Below are positions 31,208 through 40,117 of a DNA stretch of 64,000 nt, in pieces. A program made the translations under genes and the position numbers. A model generated the notes under the pieces. It saw only the letters and a list, made by a program, of their open reading frames with translations. It searched no databases and was not told the DNA's origin. Source of the stretch: Planctomycetota bacterium (GTDB lineage Bacteria > Planctomycetota > UBA8742 > UBA2392); NCBI GenBank assembly GCA_015075515.1, contig JABTUE010000003.1, forward strand, positions 1-64,000, written 5' to 3'. Each line of letters opens with the position of its first letter. Position 1 is the stretch's first letter.

Positions 31208-33304
31208 ATGAACATTCTGAACCGGATCCGGCCTCATCTTTTGCGCGTGAAAACGCCGGCCCAGTACATGGGCGGCGAAGTCAACGCGATTGCCAAGGAC
31301 TGGCGCAAAGACCGCGTGCGGTTTGCCCTGTGCTTTCCCGATACCTACGCGATCGGCATGAGCAACCAGGGCTTTCGCATCCTGTACCACCTGCTGAACG
31401 AAAAGCACCACGACATCCTGTGTGAGCGCGCCTTTGCGCCGTGGTTCGACATGGAGGCCGTGCTGCGCGAGAACAACATTCCCCTGTATTCGCTCGAAAA
31501 CTACCGCGGCCTTGCGGATTTTGACGTGCTGGGCTTTTCGCTGCAGAACGAAACCAGCTACACCAACCTGCTGAACATGCTGGACCTGGCGGGCATTCCC
31601 GTGCGCGCGGCGGATCGCGACCGGAGCGCCGGCGTCCCGTTCATCATCGCCGGCGGCACGGGCGCGCTGACCCCCGAACCTCTGGCCGATTTTGTGGATG
31701 TTTTTCTGCCCGGCGAGGGCGAAGAAGTGCTGCCGGCGTTTCTGCATCTGGTCGGCGTGTGGCGCGGCCGGCTGGATCCGCGCATGCTCGAACAATACCG
31801 GCCGCGCGCCGTGGACGCCAAAGATGTCTACGCCGAGCGCCCCTTTCAGATGCGCTTTGCCTGGCTGCCCCAGGATCTGGGCGCGATTGCCAACCTTTCG
31901 CGGCGCGACTTTCTGGCCCTGTGCGCCGGGGCGCTTCCCGGTTGCTACGTGCCCGCCCTGTACGACGTGAGTTACAACCCCGACGGCACCATCGCGGCCT
32001 TCCGGCCGGCCGTTGCCGGCCTGCCGGCGCGCATCCGCAAAAACACGCTGGATAACCTGAACACGGCTTACTACCCGACCAAACAGATCATCCCGTTTGT
32101 CGAGGTGGTGCAGGACCGCGTGACGATCGAAATCATGCGCGGCTGTACCGAGGGCTGCCGCTACTGCCAGGCCGGAATGATTGACCGGCCCCAGCGCTAC
32201 CGCACGCCCGAAAAAGTTCTGGAGCTCGCCCGCGACCTGGTGGCCAACACCGGTTACGACGAAATCAGCCTGCTAAGCCTGTCCAGCAGCGACCACCCGC
32301 AACTGGTGCCCATGATCAAGCTGCTGCAGGCCGAGTTTGCCGGCAAGTATGTCTCTGTCGCGCTGCCCAGCCTGCGCGTGGACCAGCAGCTCAGCTATCT
32401 GCCCGGTTTGACCAAAAACGTGCGCAAAAGCGGTCTGACCATGGCGCCCGAAAGCGGCAGCGAGCGCATCCGGCGCGTGATCAACAAAACGATCACGCAG
32501 GAAGACCTGCGCCAAGGCGCGCGCGCGGCGCTGGCCGAGGGCTACAAGACGATCAAGTTCTACATGCTGATCGGCATGCCCACGGAAACCGAACACGACA
32601 TGCACGAAAGCGCGGCACTGTTGAACGAAATCGGCGACATGGCGCGCGCCATGAAGCGCAAGGATTTTCAGCTCAACGTCACGGTCAGCCTGTTCGTGCC
32701 GAAGTCGCACACGCCGTTTCAGTGGGAACCAATGGCCGACCGCGAAACACTGGAACGCCACGGCAAGCTGCTGCGGTCGCTGATCCGCCACAAAAACATC
32801 CGGCTGAAGCTGCACGACTACGGCACAAGCTGGCTCGAGGCCCTGTTTTCACGCGGCGACCGCAGACTGGGCAAAGTCACCGAACTGGCATGGCGCGCCG
32901 GGGCGCGCTTTGACGCCTGGGATGAATGCTGCAACGAAGAACTCTGGCACAACGCCTGCCGTGAGGCCGGCATTGACCCGGATTTCTACATCCACCGCGA
33001 GCGCGCCGAGCACGAGATTCTGCCCTGGGACCACATCAGCGTGGGCACCAGCAAGCGCCACTTGTGGGAAGAACGCGTGCGGTCACGGCTGGAGCAATAC
33101 ACCCAGGATTGCAGCGGCCACACACCGGGCTGTCTGGCCTGCGGCGTGGACCCGCTGACCTGCCGCACCGGTCTGGAACAGCCGGCCGACGACATGGACG
33201 CGAAGATGCAGCGCCGCCGGGGCGTGAAATACGCCGATTCGTTCAAGGCGCGGCTGGCCCAGAAGAACGAGCTGGCCCAGGCCGCGGCCAGACATTTCAG
33301 ATAG
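31208..33304 (+). CDS. B12-binding-like radical SAM protein (TIGR03960 type)
   Basis: The 698-residue protein opens with NILNRIRPHLLRVKTPAQYM and a Rossmann-like domain (VRFALCFPDTYAIGMSNQG), as in TIGR03960. The radical SAM [4Fe-4S] cluster motif is C313-x3-C317-x2-C320 (RGCTEGCRYCQAG). Later motifs GLTMAPESGSERIRRVINK and FYMLIGMPTETEHD are the SAM-binding core. Cys-rich ends (CSGHTPGCLACGVDPLTC) may bind another cluster. In many genomes this protein precedes a TIGR03936/DUF2344 protein, which is absent here. The reaction is unknown. The ATG lacks an obvious ribosome-binding site. Confidence 0.9.
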   Translation: MNILNRIRPHLLRVKTPAQYMGGEVNAIAKDWRKDRVRFALCFPDTYAIGMSNQGFRILYHLLNEKHHDILCERAFAPWFDMEAVLRENNIPLYSLENYRGLADFDVLGFSLQNETSYTNLLNMLDLAGIPVRAADRDRSAGVPFIIAGGTGALTPEPLADFVDVFLPGEGEEVLPAFLHLVGVWRGRLDPRMLEQYRPRAVDAKDVYAERPFQMRFAWLPQDLGAIANLSRRDFLALCAGALPGCYVPALYDVSYNPDGTIAAFRPAVAGLPARIRKNTLDNLNTAYYPTKQIIPFVEVVQDRVTIEIMRGCTEGCRYCQAGMIDRPQRYRTPEKVLELARDLVANTGYDEISLLSLSSSDHPQLVPMIKLLQAEFAGKYVSVALPSLRVDQQLSYLPGLTKNVRKSGLTMAPESGSERIRRVINKTITQEDLRQGARAALAEGYKTIKFYMLIGMPTETEHDMHESAALLNEIGDMARAMKRKDFQLNVTVSLFVPKSHTPFQWEPMADRETLERHGKLLRSLIRHKNIRLKLHDYGTSWLEALFSRGDRRLGKVTELAWRAGARFDAWDECCNEELWHNACREAGIDPDFYIHRERAEHEILPWDHISVGTSKRHLWEERVRSRLEQYTQDCSGHTPGCLACGVDPLTCRTGLEQPADDMDAKMQRRRGVKYADSFKARLAQKNELAQAAARHFR

Positions 33305-33332
33305 GCACGGGGACGCCGGCCTGACAAACAAT

Positions 33333-33359
33333 ACGGGCGGGCCCCAATGGCCCGCCCGT
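33333..33359 (+). terminator. Intrinsic terminator after the radical SAM gene
   Basis: A perfect 11-bp stem ACGGGCGGGCC / GGCCCGCCCGT with loop CCAAT is followed by T residues. It lies 29 nt past the stop codon. Confidence 0.85.
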
Positions 33360-33383
33360 TTGCGCCGGGGGATGATCGCGCAA

Positions 33384-33575
33384 TCAGCAATCCCGGCGCA
33401 CGCCTTCACCCCAGGCAATCAGCGCGGTTTCGCGGCAGTCGTATTCAGGCAGGGGTACGGCCTGCGCGGCCTGTTCTTCGCGGCGCAGACTGCGCGCGAC
33501 AAAACCGATGGACAGCGCGGCCCCGGCCACAGCCGCCGCCAGCAACACCCAGGGAACAATCTCAAAGAAGTGCAT
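33384..33575 (-). CDS. Small single-pass membrane protein
   Basis: The 63-residue protein (MHFFEIVPWVLLAAAVAGAA...) starts at an ATG preceded by GGGAG with a 7-nt gap; a GTG 48 nt upstream gives a 79-residue alternative. One N-terminal membrane helix is followed by a basic stretch (RSLRREEQ) and a polar tail with two cysteines. Function is unknown. It lies between the radical SAM terminator and the accBC operon. Confidence 0.6.
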   Translation of the reverse strand: MHFFEIVPWVLLAAAVAGAALSIGFVARSLRREEQAAQAVPLPEYDCRETALIAWGEGVRRDC

Positions 33576-33646
33576 GGCAATCTCCCGGACTGCTGACTTC
33601 GCAGTCTGAACGACATCCTTCACGGGATTATTCCGGGTCGGGTTTG

Positions 33647-33691
33647 GGCGGTTTCAGCTTCGCCGCGAAAAAAGCGAAAGCACGAACCGCC
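33647..33691 (-). terminator. Possible hairpin downstream of accC
   Basis: An outer 7-bp stem (GGCGGTT / AACCGCC) encloses an inner 7-bp stem with one bulge (GCTTCGC / GCGAAAGC) and an A-rich loop. It starts 37 nt after the accC stop. It lacks a terminal T tract on the minus strand, so termination is uncertain. Confidence 0.4.
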
Positions 33692-33727
33692 GCCGGGCCG
33701 TCCACGCCTGTGCCGTCTTGCGGCCGG

Positions 33728-35077
33728 TTAACCCTTGGCCAGCAGCACGTTCTCGATGTAGCCGGTGTCCACGTCGCCCTTGATGAAGTTGGCGTCGTGC
33801 ATGATCTTCATGTGCAGCGGAATCGTGGTCTTGATGCCCTCGATCTTGAACTCACTGAGCGCGCGGCGCATGCGCACAATCGCCTGCTGGCGCGTATCGG
33901 CAAACACCAGCAGCTTGCCCACCATGCTGTCGTAGTTGGGCGGGATCGAATAGCCCACCTTGATGTGGCTGTCCCAGCGCACGCCCGGCCCGCCGGGCAC
34001 AAACAGGTCCGTGATCCTGCCGGGGCAGGGGCGGAAGTTGGCGTCGGGGTCTTCGGCGTTGATGCGCACTTCAATGGCATGGCCGCGCACCTCGACATCC
34101 GATTGCGTAAACGGCAGCTTTTCGCCCGCGGCGGCCAGAATCTGGGCGCGGATCAGGTCGGTGCGGGTCACCAGTTCACTCACCGGGTGCTCGACCTGGA
34201 TGCGCGTGTTCACTTCCATGAAGTAGAAGTTGTTGTTCTTGTCCACCAGAAACTCGGCCGTGCCGGCTGTGGTGTAACCCGCGGCCTGGGCCAATTTGGC
34301 CGCGGTTTCGCCCATGCGTTTGCGCAGATCGGCGGTCATGATCGGGCTGGGGGCTTCCTCGACCAGTTTCTGGTGCCGGCGTTGAAGCGAGCAGTCGCGT
34401 TCTCCGCAGTACACGATGCTGCCGTGCTGGTCGGCGATCAACTGGATCTCGACGTGGCGGGGCCGCTCCAGGTATTTCTCGACGTACACACCGTCGTCCT
34501 TGAACGCCAGCGCGGCTTCGCTTTTGGCCTGCAGAAACCCGTTTACCAGCGCGATTTCGTTGTGCGCCACGCGCATGCCGCGCCCGCCGCCGCCGGCGGC
34601 GGCCTTGACGATCACCGGGTAGCCCACCTCGTTGGCGATCTGGATCGCTTCCTGGTCGCTTTCGACCAGTTCCTTGGTGCCGGGCAGAAGCGGCACGCCG
34701 ACCTTGACGGCTAGCGCGCGCGCGCTGGCCTTGTTGCCCAGCAGCTTGATCGCCTCGGGGCTGGGGCCGATGAACGCGATGCCGCTGCTTTGGCAGACTT
34801 CAGCAAAGTGGGCGTTCTCGCTTAGAAAGCCGTAACCGGGGTGAATCGCGTCCACGTCGGCGATCTCGGCCGCGGCCATGATGCGGCTGATGTCCAGATA
34901 GCTTTTGGCGCTGGGCGCCGGGCCGATGCAGTAGGCCTCGTCGGCGATTTCCAGCCACGGGCCGCCCCTGTCGGCTTCGCTGTATACACAGACGGACTTG
35001 ACGCCCAGTTCGCGGCAGGCGCGGATGATGCGCAGGGCGATTTCACCGCGGTTGGCAATCAGGATCTTGCTGAACAT
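33728..35077 (-). CDS. accC: Acetyl-CoA carboxylase, biotin carboxylase subunit
   Basis: The 449-residue ATP-grasp enzyme has full family length. N-terminal MFSKILIANRGEIALRIIRA is diagnostic; VKAAAGGGGRGMRV is the glycine-rich ATP loop, and EVNTRIQVEHPVSE is the catalytic region. It carboxylates the biotin on AccB using ATP and bicarbonate, the first half-reaction to malonyl-CoA. It is preceded by accB with a 91-nt gap containing a cruciform. accA and accD are not in the window. A second biotin carboxylase (pccA) lies 22 kb away. Confidence 0.96.
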   Translation of the reverse strand: MFSKILIANRGEIALRIIRACRELGVKSVCVYSEADRGGPWLEIADEAYCIGPAPSAKSYLDISRIMAAAEIADVDAIHPGYGFLSENAHFAEVCQSSGIAFIGPSPEAIKLLGNKASARALAVKVGVPLLPGTKELVESDQEAIQIANEVGYPVIVKAAAGGGGRGMRVAHNEIALVNGFLQAKSEAALAFKDDGVYVEKYLERPRHVEIQLIADQHGSIVYCGERDCSLQRRHQKLVEEAPSPIMTADLRKRMGETAAKLAQAAGYTTAGTAEFLVDKNNNFYFMEVNTRIQVEHPVSELVTRTDLIRAQILAAAGEKLPFTQSDVEVRGHAIEVRINAEDPDANFRPCPGRITDLFVPGGPGVRWDSHIKVGYSIPPNYDSMVGKLLVFADTRQQAIVRMRRALSEFKIEGIKTTIPLHMKIMHDANFIKGDVDTGYIENVLLAKG

Positions 35078-35109
35078 GCCTTCGTGTCCCGTGTCGCGTG
35101 TGTCGCGTC

Positions 35110-35151
35110 GCGTGCCGTGTTGCGGGTCAGTTGACCCGGGTCACGGCACGC
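35110..35151. repeat. 42-nt compound hairpin between accB and accC
   Basis: The outer 10-bp stem GCGTGCCGTG / CACGGCACGC encloses a 3x3 internal loop and a perfect 7-bp inner stem CGGGTCA / TGACCCG with a 2-nt loop. It is nearly symmetric, so it forms on either strand. In the accB-accC mRNA it could pause transcription, protect an upstream cistron from decay or set the subunit ratio. Confidence 0.7.
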
Positions 35152-35168
35152 CAGGCGCACAGCGCGGT

Positions 35169-35636
35169 TCAGTCCGGTTTGACCAGAAACATCGGCTGGC
35201 CGTACTCGACGGTCTGGCCGTTTTCCACCAGAATCGCGACGATCGTGCCTTCGCACTCGGCGCGGATTTCGTTGAACACCTTCATGGCCTCGACCAGGCA
35301 CACCGTGGTCTCCGGCGTGACACGGGCGCCCTCTTCGACATAGGCCGGCGTTTCGGGGTTGGCCGAACGATAAAAGGTGCCGACCATCGGGCTTTTGATC
35401 GGAATCGTGCCGGCGTGGGCGGCCGGGGCCGGCGCGCCGGCGGGCGCTGCCGCCGCGGGCGCGTGGGCCGCGGGCATGGGCGCGGGCATGGCCGCCACGG
35501 GCGCGGCAATCGCGCGCGCGCCGCCGTCGTATTTTTTCTTGAGCCGGATTTTTTTGGAGTCTTCGACCAGCTCAAGCTCAAGCAGGTCGTTCTCGTTCAT
35601 CAGCTCGATCAGCCGATGAATTTCCTTGATGTACAT
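35169..35636 (-). CDS. accB: Acetyl-CoA carboxylase biotin carboxyl carrier protein
   Basis: The 155-residue protein starts at ATG after GGGGA. It has the N-terminal helix region MYIKEIHRLIELMNENDLLE, an Ala/Pro linker (residues 44-75) and the biotinyl domain KSPMVGTFYRSANPETP with K119 in VEAMKVFNEI. It carries carboxybiotin between AccC and the carboxyltransferase. Gene order accB-accC is the common bacterial one. Confidence 0.96.
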   Translation of the reverse strand: MYIKEIHRLIELMNENDLLELELVEDSKKIRLKKKYDGGARAIAAPVAAMPAPMPAAHAPAAAAPAGAPAPAAHAGTIPIKSPMVGTFYRSANPETPAYVEEGARVTPETTVCLVEAMKVFNEIRAECEGTIVAILVENGQTVEYGQPMFLVKPD

Positions 35637-35810
35637 CGCGTTCCCCTGGCCCTGGACCATCCCCGGGGGTTACACACACTCGGGGCCGGCACCGGACTGG
35701 AAATCCGGCGGGGAAGCTAACGCCAAGCACGGCCATACTCAAGACCCTGCGGGTGGCTATGGAGACATAAACGTACTAACCTTGGGGCACTGGTCCGAGG
35801 AACCACCCAC

Positions 35811-37694
35811 GTGCGTAAGATCGCCATTGCAGGTCTTTTTGCCCTGATCCTGGCCGGCTGTGGCAACCCGGCCGACAGTAACATCACCGCCAACCCGCTG
35901 CCGCAGGCCGCCCGCGTGCCCGCCGCGACCCAGCCCCTGGCGACCGCGCCGGACCCCGCCGCGGCCGACCGGCCTGCCCCGGCACAACCCGACGACACCA
36001 CCATCCAGCAGCCGCCCGAGCCCGCACCGCAACCCAAGCCTGCGCTGCCCGAAGTGCCCGCGGGCGAAAAGAAAGACGACGGCCTGTGGTTTGCCCTGCC
36101 CTTTGAGCGCGGCCAGGGCTCGCTGCGACTGGCGCGCCAGAACGACCTGCTGCGCGTGGATGTACACGTCCGCCTGCCCTATTACGCCGGCGACGCCGCC
36201 CGCGACCGCGGCACGGTGCTGGACCTGATTCTCAGCGTGGACGGCGCCAACGGCCGCCGCCTGCTGTTTTACCCCTCGCCGGCCTGGCAGCCCGGCCCTG
36301 AACCGCTGATGTTCCGCAGCGAAGCCACCTACAACAAAACCGCCGGCATGGCGCGCCTGACCGAACAGCCCAGCTTCGGCGCCCGCGCCGATGTCAAATA
36401 CTGGGACGAATGGAAGGCCACACTGTACGTGGACCTGCGGCTGGTGGTCGTGCCGGGCAGCACCCCGGCCTCGGTGGCCGACTCCTGGCGCGCGGCGCTG
36501 ATCGCCGGCAACCAGGCCGCGCGGCTGGCCTTTCCGCAGGGCTTGAACGACATGAACCCCGGGCTTACGCCCGAGCGCATGGTCACGTTCAAGTTCAGCG
36601 ACCTGCCGCGTCTGGCCGACGCGGACGAAAGCCCGCGCGAATCAGCGATTGAAGATGAAAAGGAACAACAGGACGCCATGCGCGCGCTGACGGCCGTGAC
36701 CCAAAAACGCGACTTCGGCGGGCTGCAGAAGAAAACCCGCGAATACATCAAAACCTGGCCCGACGCGCTGTGGCTGCGGTTTCTGGATTATCTGGTGGCG
36801 CGCGTGGGCTATGAAAATGACCTGCCGGGCGTGGATTCCGACTTCGCCGGCCCGATGAAGGCGTACCTGGAGGCCTGCCCCGGCCAGTCGCAGGTGCATC
36901 TGGACTACCTGGCCGCGCTGGTGGCCCAGGGCAAGACCGCCCAGGCTGACGAACACTTTGCGGCGCTGCTCCAGTCGCCGCTGGTGCGCGGCAACCGCAC
37001 CACCGAAGTCATGATCAACGTGCGCCACGGCGCCACGCTGGCCGGCAACGGCGAACTGGACGCCGCCGACGCGATTGTCGCGCGCTTCAAGGACAACGAA
37101 ACCATTGCCGCCGACAAAGATCTCAAGACCCTGTACGACGGGCTGGTGCGCGCTGTGGCCTCGGCCAGGGCCCAATGGCAGGACGAACTGGCCTGGCGCG
37201 CCGACGACGCGAAAAAGACCAACCCGCGCCTGACGGTGGAAACCACCAAAGGCACGTTCGTGATCGAGCTGTTTGAAGACGACGCGCCCAACACAACGGC
37301 CAGCATGGTCGAACTGGCCAAAGCAGGCTTTTACAACGGCCTGAGCTTTCACCGGTTTGTGCCCAACTTCGTGATCCAGGGCGGCTGCCCCAAAGGCGAC
37401 GGCACCGGCGACGGCGGCTATCGGCTGCAAAGCGAAGTCAGCCGCCGCAACCACTTCCGCGGCATGGTAGGCATGGCCTGCAGCGGCCCGCGCACCAACA
37501 CCGAAGGCAGCCAGTTCTACGTCTGCCTGAGCAACAACCAGTCGGTCAAGAACCTGAGCGGCAAATACGTGATCGTGGGCCGCGTGATCGAGGGCATGGA
37601 TGTCGTGGACAAGCTGCGCGCCGGCGACAAAATGACCAAGGTGACCGCAAGCAACCTGCGCGACCACGAATACAAGGCCAAAAAGATCCAGTAG
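35811..37694 (+). CDS. Lipoprotein with C-terminal cyclophilin-type peptidyl-prolyl isomerase domain
   Basis: The 627-residue protein starts at GTG with GAGGA upstream. Its lipoprotein signal ends in ILAGC (lipobox, C about 18), followed by a Pro/Ala linker. Residues 85-460 are an unrecognised helical/beta region with TPR-like stretches (HLDYLAALVAQGKTAQADEH). Residues 473-627 are a cyclophilin (VIELFEDDAPNTTASMVEL, FYNGLSFHRFVPNFVIQGG, GMACSGPRTNTEGSQFYV), which catalyses proline isomerisation. Placement suggests an envelope folding factor held to a membrane. The cyclophilin motif FHRF and the Gln in SQFYV are intact. Confidence 0.9.
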   Translation: MRKIAIAGLFALILAGCGNPADSNITANPLPQAARVPAATQPLATAPDPAAADRPAPAQPDDTTIQQPPEPAPQPKPALPEVPAGEKKDDGLWFALPFERGQGSLRLARQNDLLRVDVHVRLPYYAGDAARDRGTVLDLILSVDGANGRRLLFYPSPAWQPGPEPLMFRSEATYNKTAGMARLTEQPSFGARADVKYWDEWKATLYVDLRLVVVPGSTPASVADSWRAALIAGNQAARLAFPQGLNDMNPGLTPERMVTFKFSDLPRLADADESPRESAIEDEKEQQDAMRALTAVTQKRDFGGLQKKTREYIKTWPDALWLRFLDYLVARVGYENDLPGVDSDFAGPMKAYLEACPGQSQVHLDYLAALVAQGKTAQADEHFAALLQSPLVRGNRTTEVMINVRHGATLAGNGELDAADAIVARFKDNETIAADKDLKTLYDGLVRAVASARAQWQDELAWRADDAKKTNPRLTVETTKGTFVIELFEDDAPNTTASMVELAKAGFYNGLSFHRFVPNFVIQGGCPKGDGTGDGGYRLQSEVSRRNHFRGMVGMACSGPRTNTEGSQFYVCLSNNQSVKNLSGKYVIVGRVIEGMDVVDKLRAGDKMTKVTASNLRDHEYKAKKIQ

Positions 37695-37751
37695 CTGCAA
37701 CCGGCAACCGGGCATCCGCAAGAACAGAACACGTCTTTCACGGAGAGCGCC

Positions 37752-38678
37752 ATGAAGACCCCGCACGCCATTGCCCCGTTGCTGCTGGCTGCCCTGCCGT
37801 TTGCCGCCGGCTGCGGCCAGAACACGGCCGAAATCGAACGCCTGAACAGCGAACTGGCGCGCCAGAAGACCGCCCAGGCCGAAGCCCAGACCCGTTGGGA
37901 AAACGAACGCGACGCGCTGCGCCGCGACCTGAACGACCTGCGCTCGCGCGTGGGTGAAGCCCAGGCCGGCCGGCCTGACCGGCCGCTGGGCGAAAGTGTC
38001 AGTGATCTGGACCGCCGCATGGCGAAGCTGGAACAGGGCGGCGGGGGCAAACTGGACGAACGTGTGGCCGCGCTGGAGGGCAAGATTGACGGCGTGAGGA
38101 AAGAGGCCGTTGAGGCCGCCAAAGTAGAGGCCGCCAAGGCCGGCACCGGCGCCACCACCGGCATGACCAAGGCCGAACTTGACGCCTACATGGACAAGAA
38201 GGCCGCCGAAGCCGCCGAGGCCAACAAACCCACCAAGAACCTGGCCGAAGTGCTGGCCCGCCTGAGCATCAGCGACGCGGAAAAGGAACAACTGCGCCAG
38301 AGCGTGCTGGACTGCAAGAAGGCGCAACTGGAACTGCTGGAAACCCCCACCGCCGACGGTCGCGTGTTTGCCGAAGAGCTGATTGACACGTTCATCAAGA
38401 TCCAGGACGGCAAGGCCACCCAGGCCGACGTGACCAAGCTGTTTCTCGAAATCGTGGCCACCAAGGTTCCCGGCGACCCCCAGGGCCGCACCTACGTGCA
38501 GATTATCGAAGAACACAAGCAGAAAAACCGCGACAACATCACCAAGCTGCTCTCACCCGACGACCAGAAAAAGCTGACCGCCGCCCACGCCGACTGGAGC
38601 GAATTCGAAGTCGGCGACGGTGACCCCTGGGGCGCGCTGTACCTTGAGCGCATGCAGAAGTACCAGGGCGGCAAGTAG
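37752..38678 (+). CDS. Coiled-coil lipoprotein
   Basis: The 308-residue protein starts at ATG after GGAG. The signal peptide ends at a lipobox (LPFAAGC). Residues 25-130 are a heptad-rich coiled coil (EIERLNSELARQKTAQAEAQ), and residues 150-308 are helical (LDCKKAQLELLETPTAD, IEEHKQKNRDNITKLLSPDD). The last part recalls Spy/CpxP-like periplasmic helices with a degradation-sensing look, but this is weak. It lies 57 nt after the cyclophilin lipoprotein and is probably cotranscribed. Confidence 0.8.
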   Translation: MKTPHAIAPLLLAALPFAAGCGQNTAEIERLNSELARQKTAQAEAQTRWENERDALRRDLNDLRSRVGEAQAGRPDRPLGESVSDLDRRMAKLEQGGGGKLDERVAALEGKIDGVRKEAVEAAKVEAAKAGTGATTGMTKAELDAYMDKKAAEAAEANKPTKNLAEVLARLSISDAEKEQLRQSVLDCKKAQLELLETPTADGRVFAEELIDTFIKIQDGKATQADVTKLFLEIVATKVPGDPQGRTYVQIIEEHKQKNRDNITKLLSPDDQKKLTAAHADWSEFEVGDGDPWGALYLERMQKYQGGK

Positions 38679-38788
38679 ACGTTTGCGGCTTTGCAACGCC
38701 CGGCGCGCCCCCACCGCCTCGCGACGGAAACTGGACATGCTGCGGCGCCGGGCCGCCGCGCGCGCTATGCTGTCGCGCGGAGGTACCC

Positions 38789-40054
38789 ATGCGCACCGCG
38801 ACGATTCTGCTGGCCGCCCTGACCTTTGCTCTGCCGCTTGCTGCCCAGGCCGACAATGACGCCGACCGCGAGGGCTACGCCCGCGAACTGGCCGAACCCC
38901 TGGGCGCCAGCGTCATCCGCAACACCGACGAGGCCCGCGCCCTGCCCCAGGACGTCGCGGCCGTGGTCAGCCTCAGCCGGCTGGACGACGCGGCGGTGCA
39001 GGAACTCAAGAAGCGCCCCAAGCTCAAGGCGCTTGTTCTCGGGGTGTGGCAAAGCAAGGACGCCTGGGTCACCGACGCGGTGCTGGAAACGCTGGCGGGC
39101 TTTGGCGCACTGGAACAGCTTGACCTGCGGGTGTGCCCGGCCGTCACCGGCGCCGGTGTGGGCAAACTGGCGCGCCTGAAGACACTGCGGCGACTGGATA
39201 TCCTGGAAGGCAACCCGATCACGCCCGCGCACCTGGCGCCGTTCAAAAAGCACGGCCTGACGGAACTGGGCCTGTCCGTACCACTGGGCCCGACGCTGTT
39301 TGACGTGCTGGCGACACTGCCCGAACTGCGCCGCCTGGCCGTCAGCGGCCCGGTTGAGGCCGGCGACGCGCCGTTCAAGAACGTGGAAAAGTGCAAAAAA
39401 CTGGAAACCATCCGTCTGGCCAACACGCGCATCAAGCCCGCGGCGCTGGAGGCCTTGGCCAAACTCAAGACGCTGAAGGCGCTGGAATTTGACCAGTACT
39501 CGATCATGGAATGGAACGACGAAGGCCTGAACACCTTGGGCAAGCTCAAGACACTGGAGACGCTCAAGCTGCAGGGCCAGGCCGTGATCATGCTGGTTTC
39601 GGCCAAAGGTTTTGAAAAGCTGCACGGTCTGAAGGCTTTGAAGCGCCTTGAGATTTCCTGGAACTTCAACGGCGCGCTGACCCGCGCGGCGCTGGCGGCG
39701 TGGCTGGCCAACCTGCCGGAACTGGAATACCTGGCGCTGACTTATCTGCCCGGCGTGGATCTGGATGTAATCAAGAGCCTGCCCGCGCCCGGCAAACTGA
39801 CCGAAGTTCACTTTCTGTGCGACGACGTGACCAGCGAGGCCTTCAAGGCGGCAATCGAGGCCGCCACCGGCCTGCGCAAACTCAGCATCTACACCGCGTC
39901 ATTGGCCGACGACGTGGCGATTGATGTGCTGCTGGCCGCGCCGGCGTCGCTGGTCAGTGTCGAGATCACGGACAAGTCCGGCAACCTGGTCAACGTGCCC
40001 TACCGCGTGGCCGAACAGCGTCCGGAACTCAAGGTGCGCGTCCTGCGCAATTGA
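38789..40054 (+). CDS. Secreted leucine-rich-repeat protein
   Basis: The 421-residue protein starts at ATG after GCGGAGG. It has a signal peptide (MRTATILLAALTFALPLAA) and irregular leucine-rich repeats of about 24-28 residues across residues 60-400 (LKALVLGVWQ, LEQLDLRVCPAVTGAGVGKL, LRRLDILEGNPITPAHL, LETLKLQG, LKRLEISWNFNG, LEYLALTYLPGVDLD). Such repeats usually bind proteins. This looks like the bacterial LRR type common in planctomycetes. Function is unknown. Confidence 0.82.
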   Translation: MRTATILLAALTFALPLAAQADNDADREGYARELAEPLGASVIRNTDEARALPQDVAAVVSLSRLDDAAVQELKKRPKLKALVLGVWQSKDAWVTDAVLETLAGFGALEQLDLRVCPAVTGAGVGKLARLKTLRRLDILEGNPITPAHLAPFKKHGLTELGLSVPLGPTLFDVLATLPELRRLAVSGPVEAGDAPFKNVEKCKKLETIRLANTRIKPAALEALAKLKTLKALEFDQYSIMEWNDEGLNTLGKLKTLETLKLQGQAVIMLVSAKGFEKLHGLKALKRLEISWNFNGALTRAALAAWLANLPELEYLALTYLPGVDLDVIKSLPAPGKLTEVHFLCDDVTSEAFKAAIEAATGLRKLSIYTASLADDVAIDVLLAAPASLVSVEITDKSGNLVNVPYRVAEQRPELKVRVLRN

Positions 40055-40117
40055 CGCGCAGTGCCGTTTTGCACAATTCCTTTGCGCGACCTGGCTGCAC
40101 TGCCGACAATGTCAGCC

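Noticed and set aside
35078..35168. tRNA-like or riboswitch-like fold between accB and accC
   Set aside because: The structure is a single near-symmetric cruciform with no T-loop, anticodon or known riboswitch core, so it is listed only as a hairpin.
36642..38516. Long antisense frame opposite the cyclophilin and coiled-coil lipoprotein genes
   Set aside because: Its composition (Gly/His/Ala/Val-rich, no motifs) is the mirror of GC-rich codon bias. The plus-strand genes carry clear motifs.
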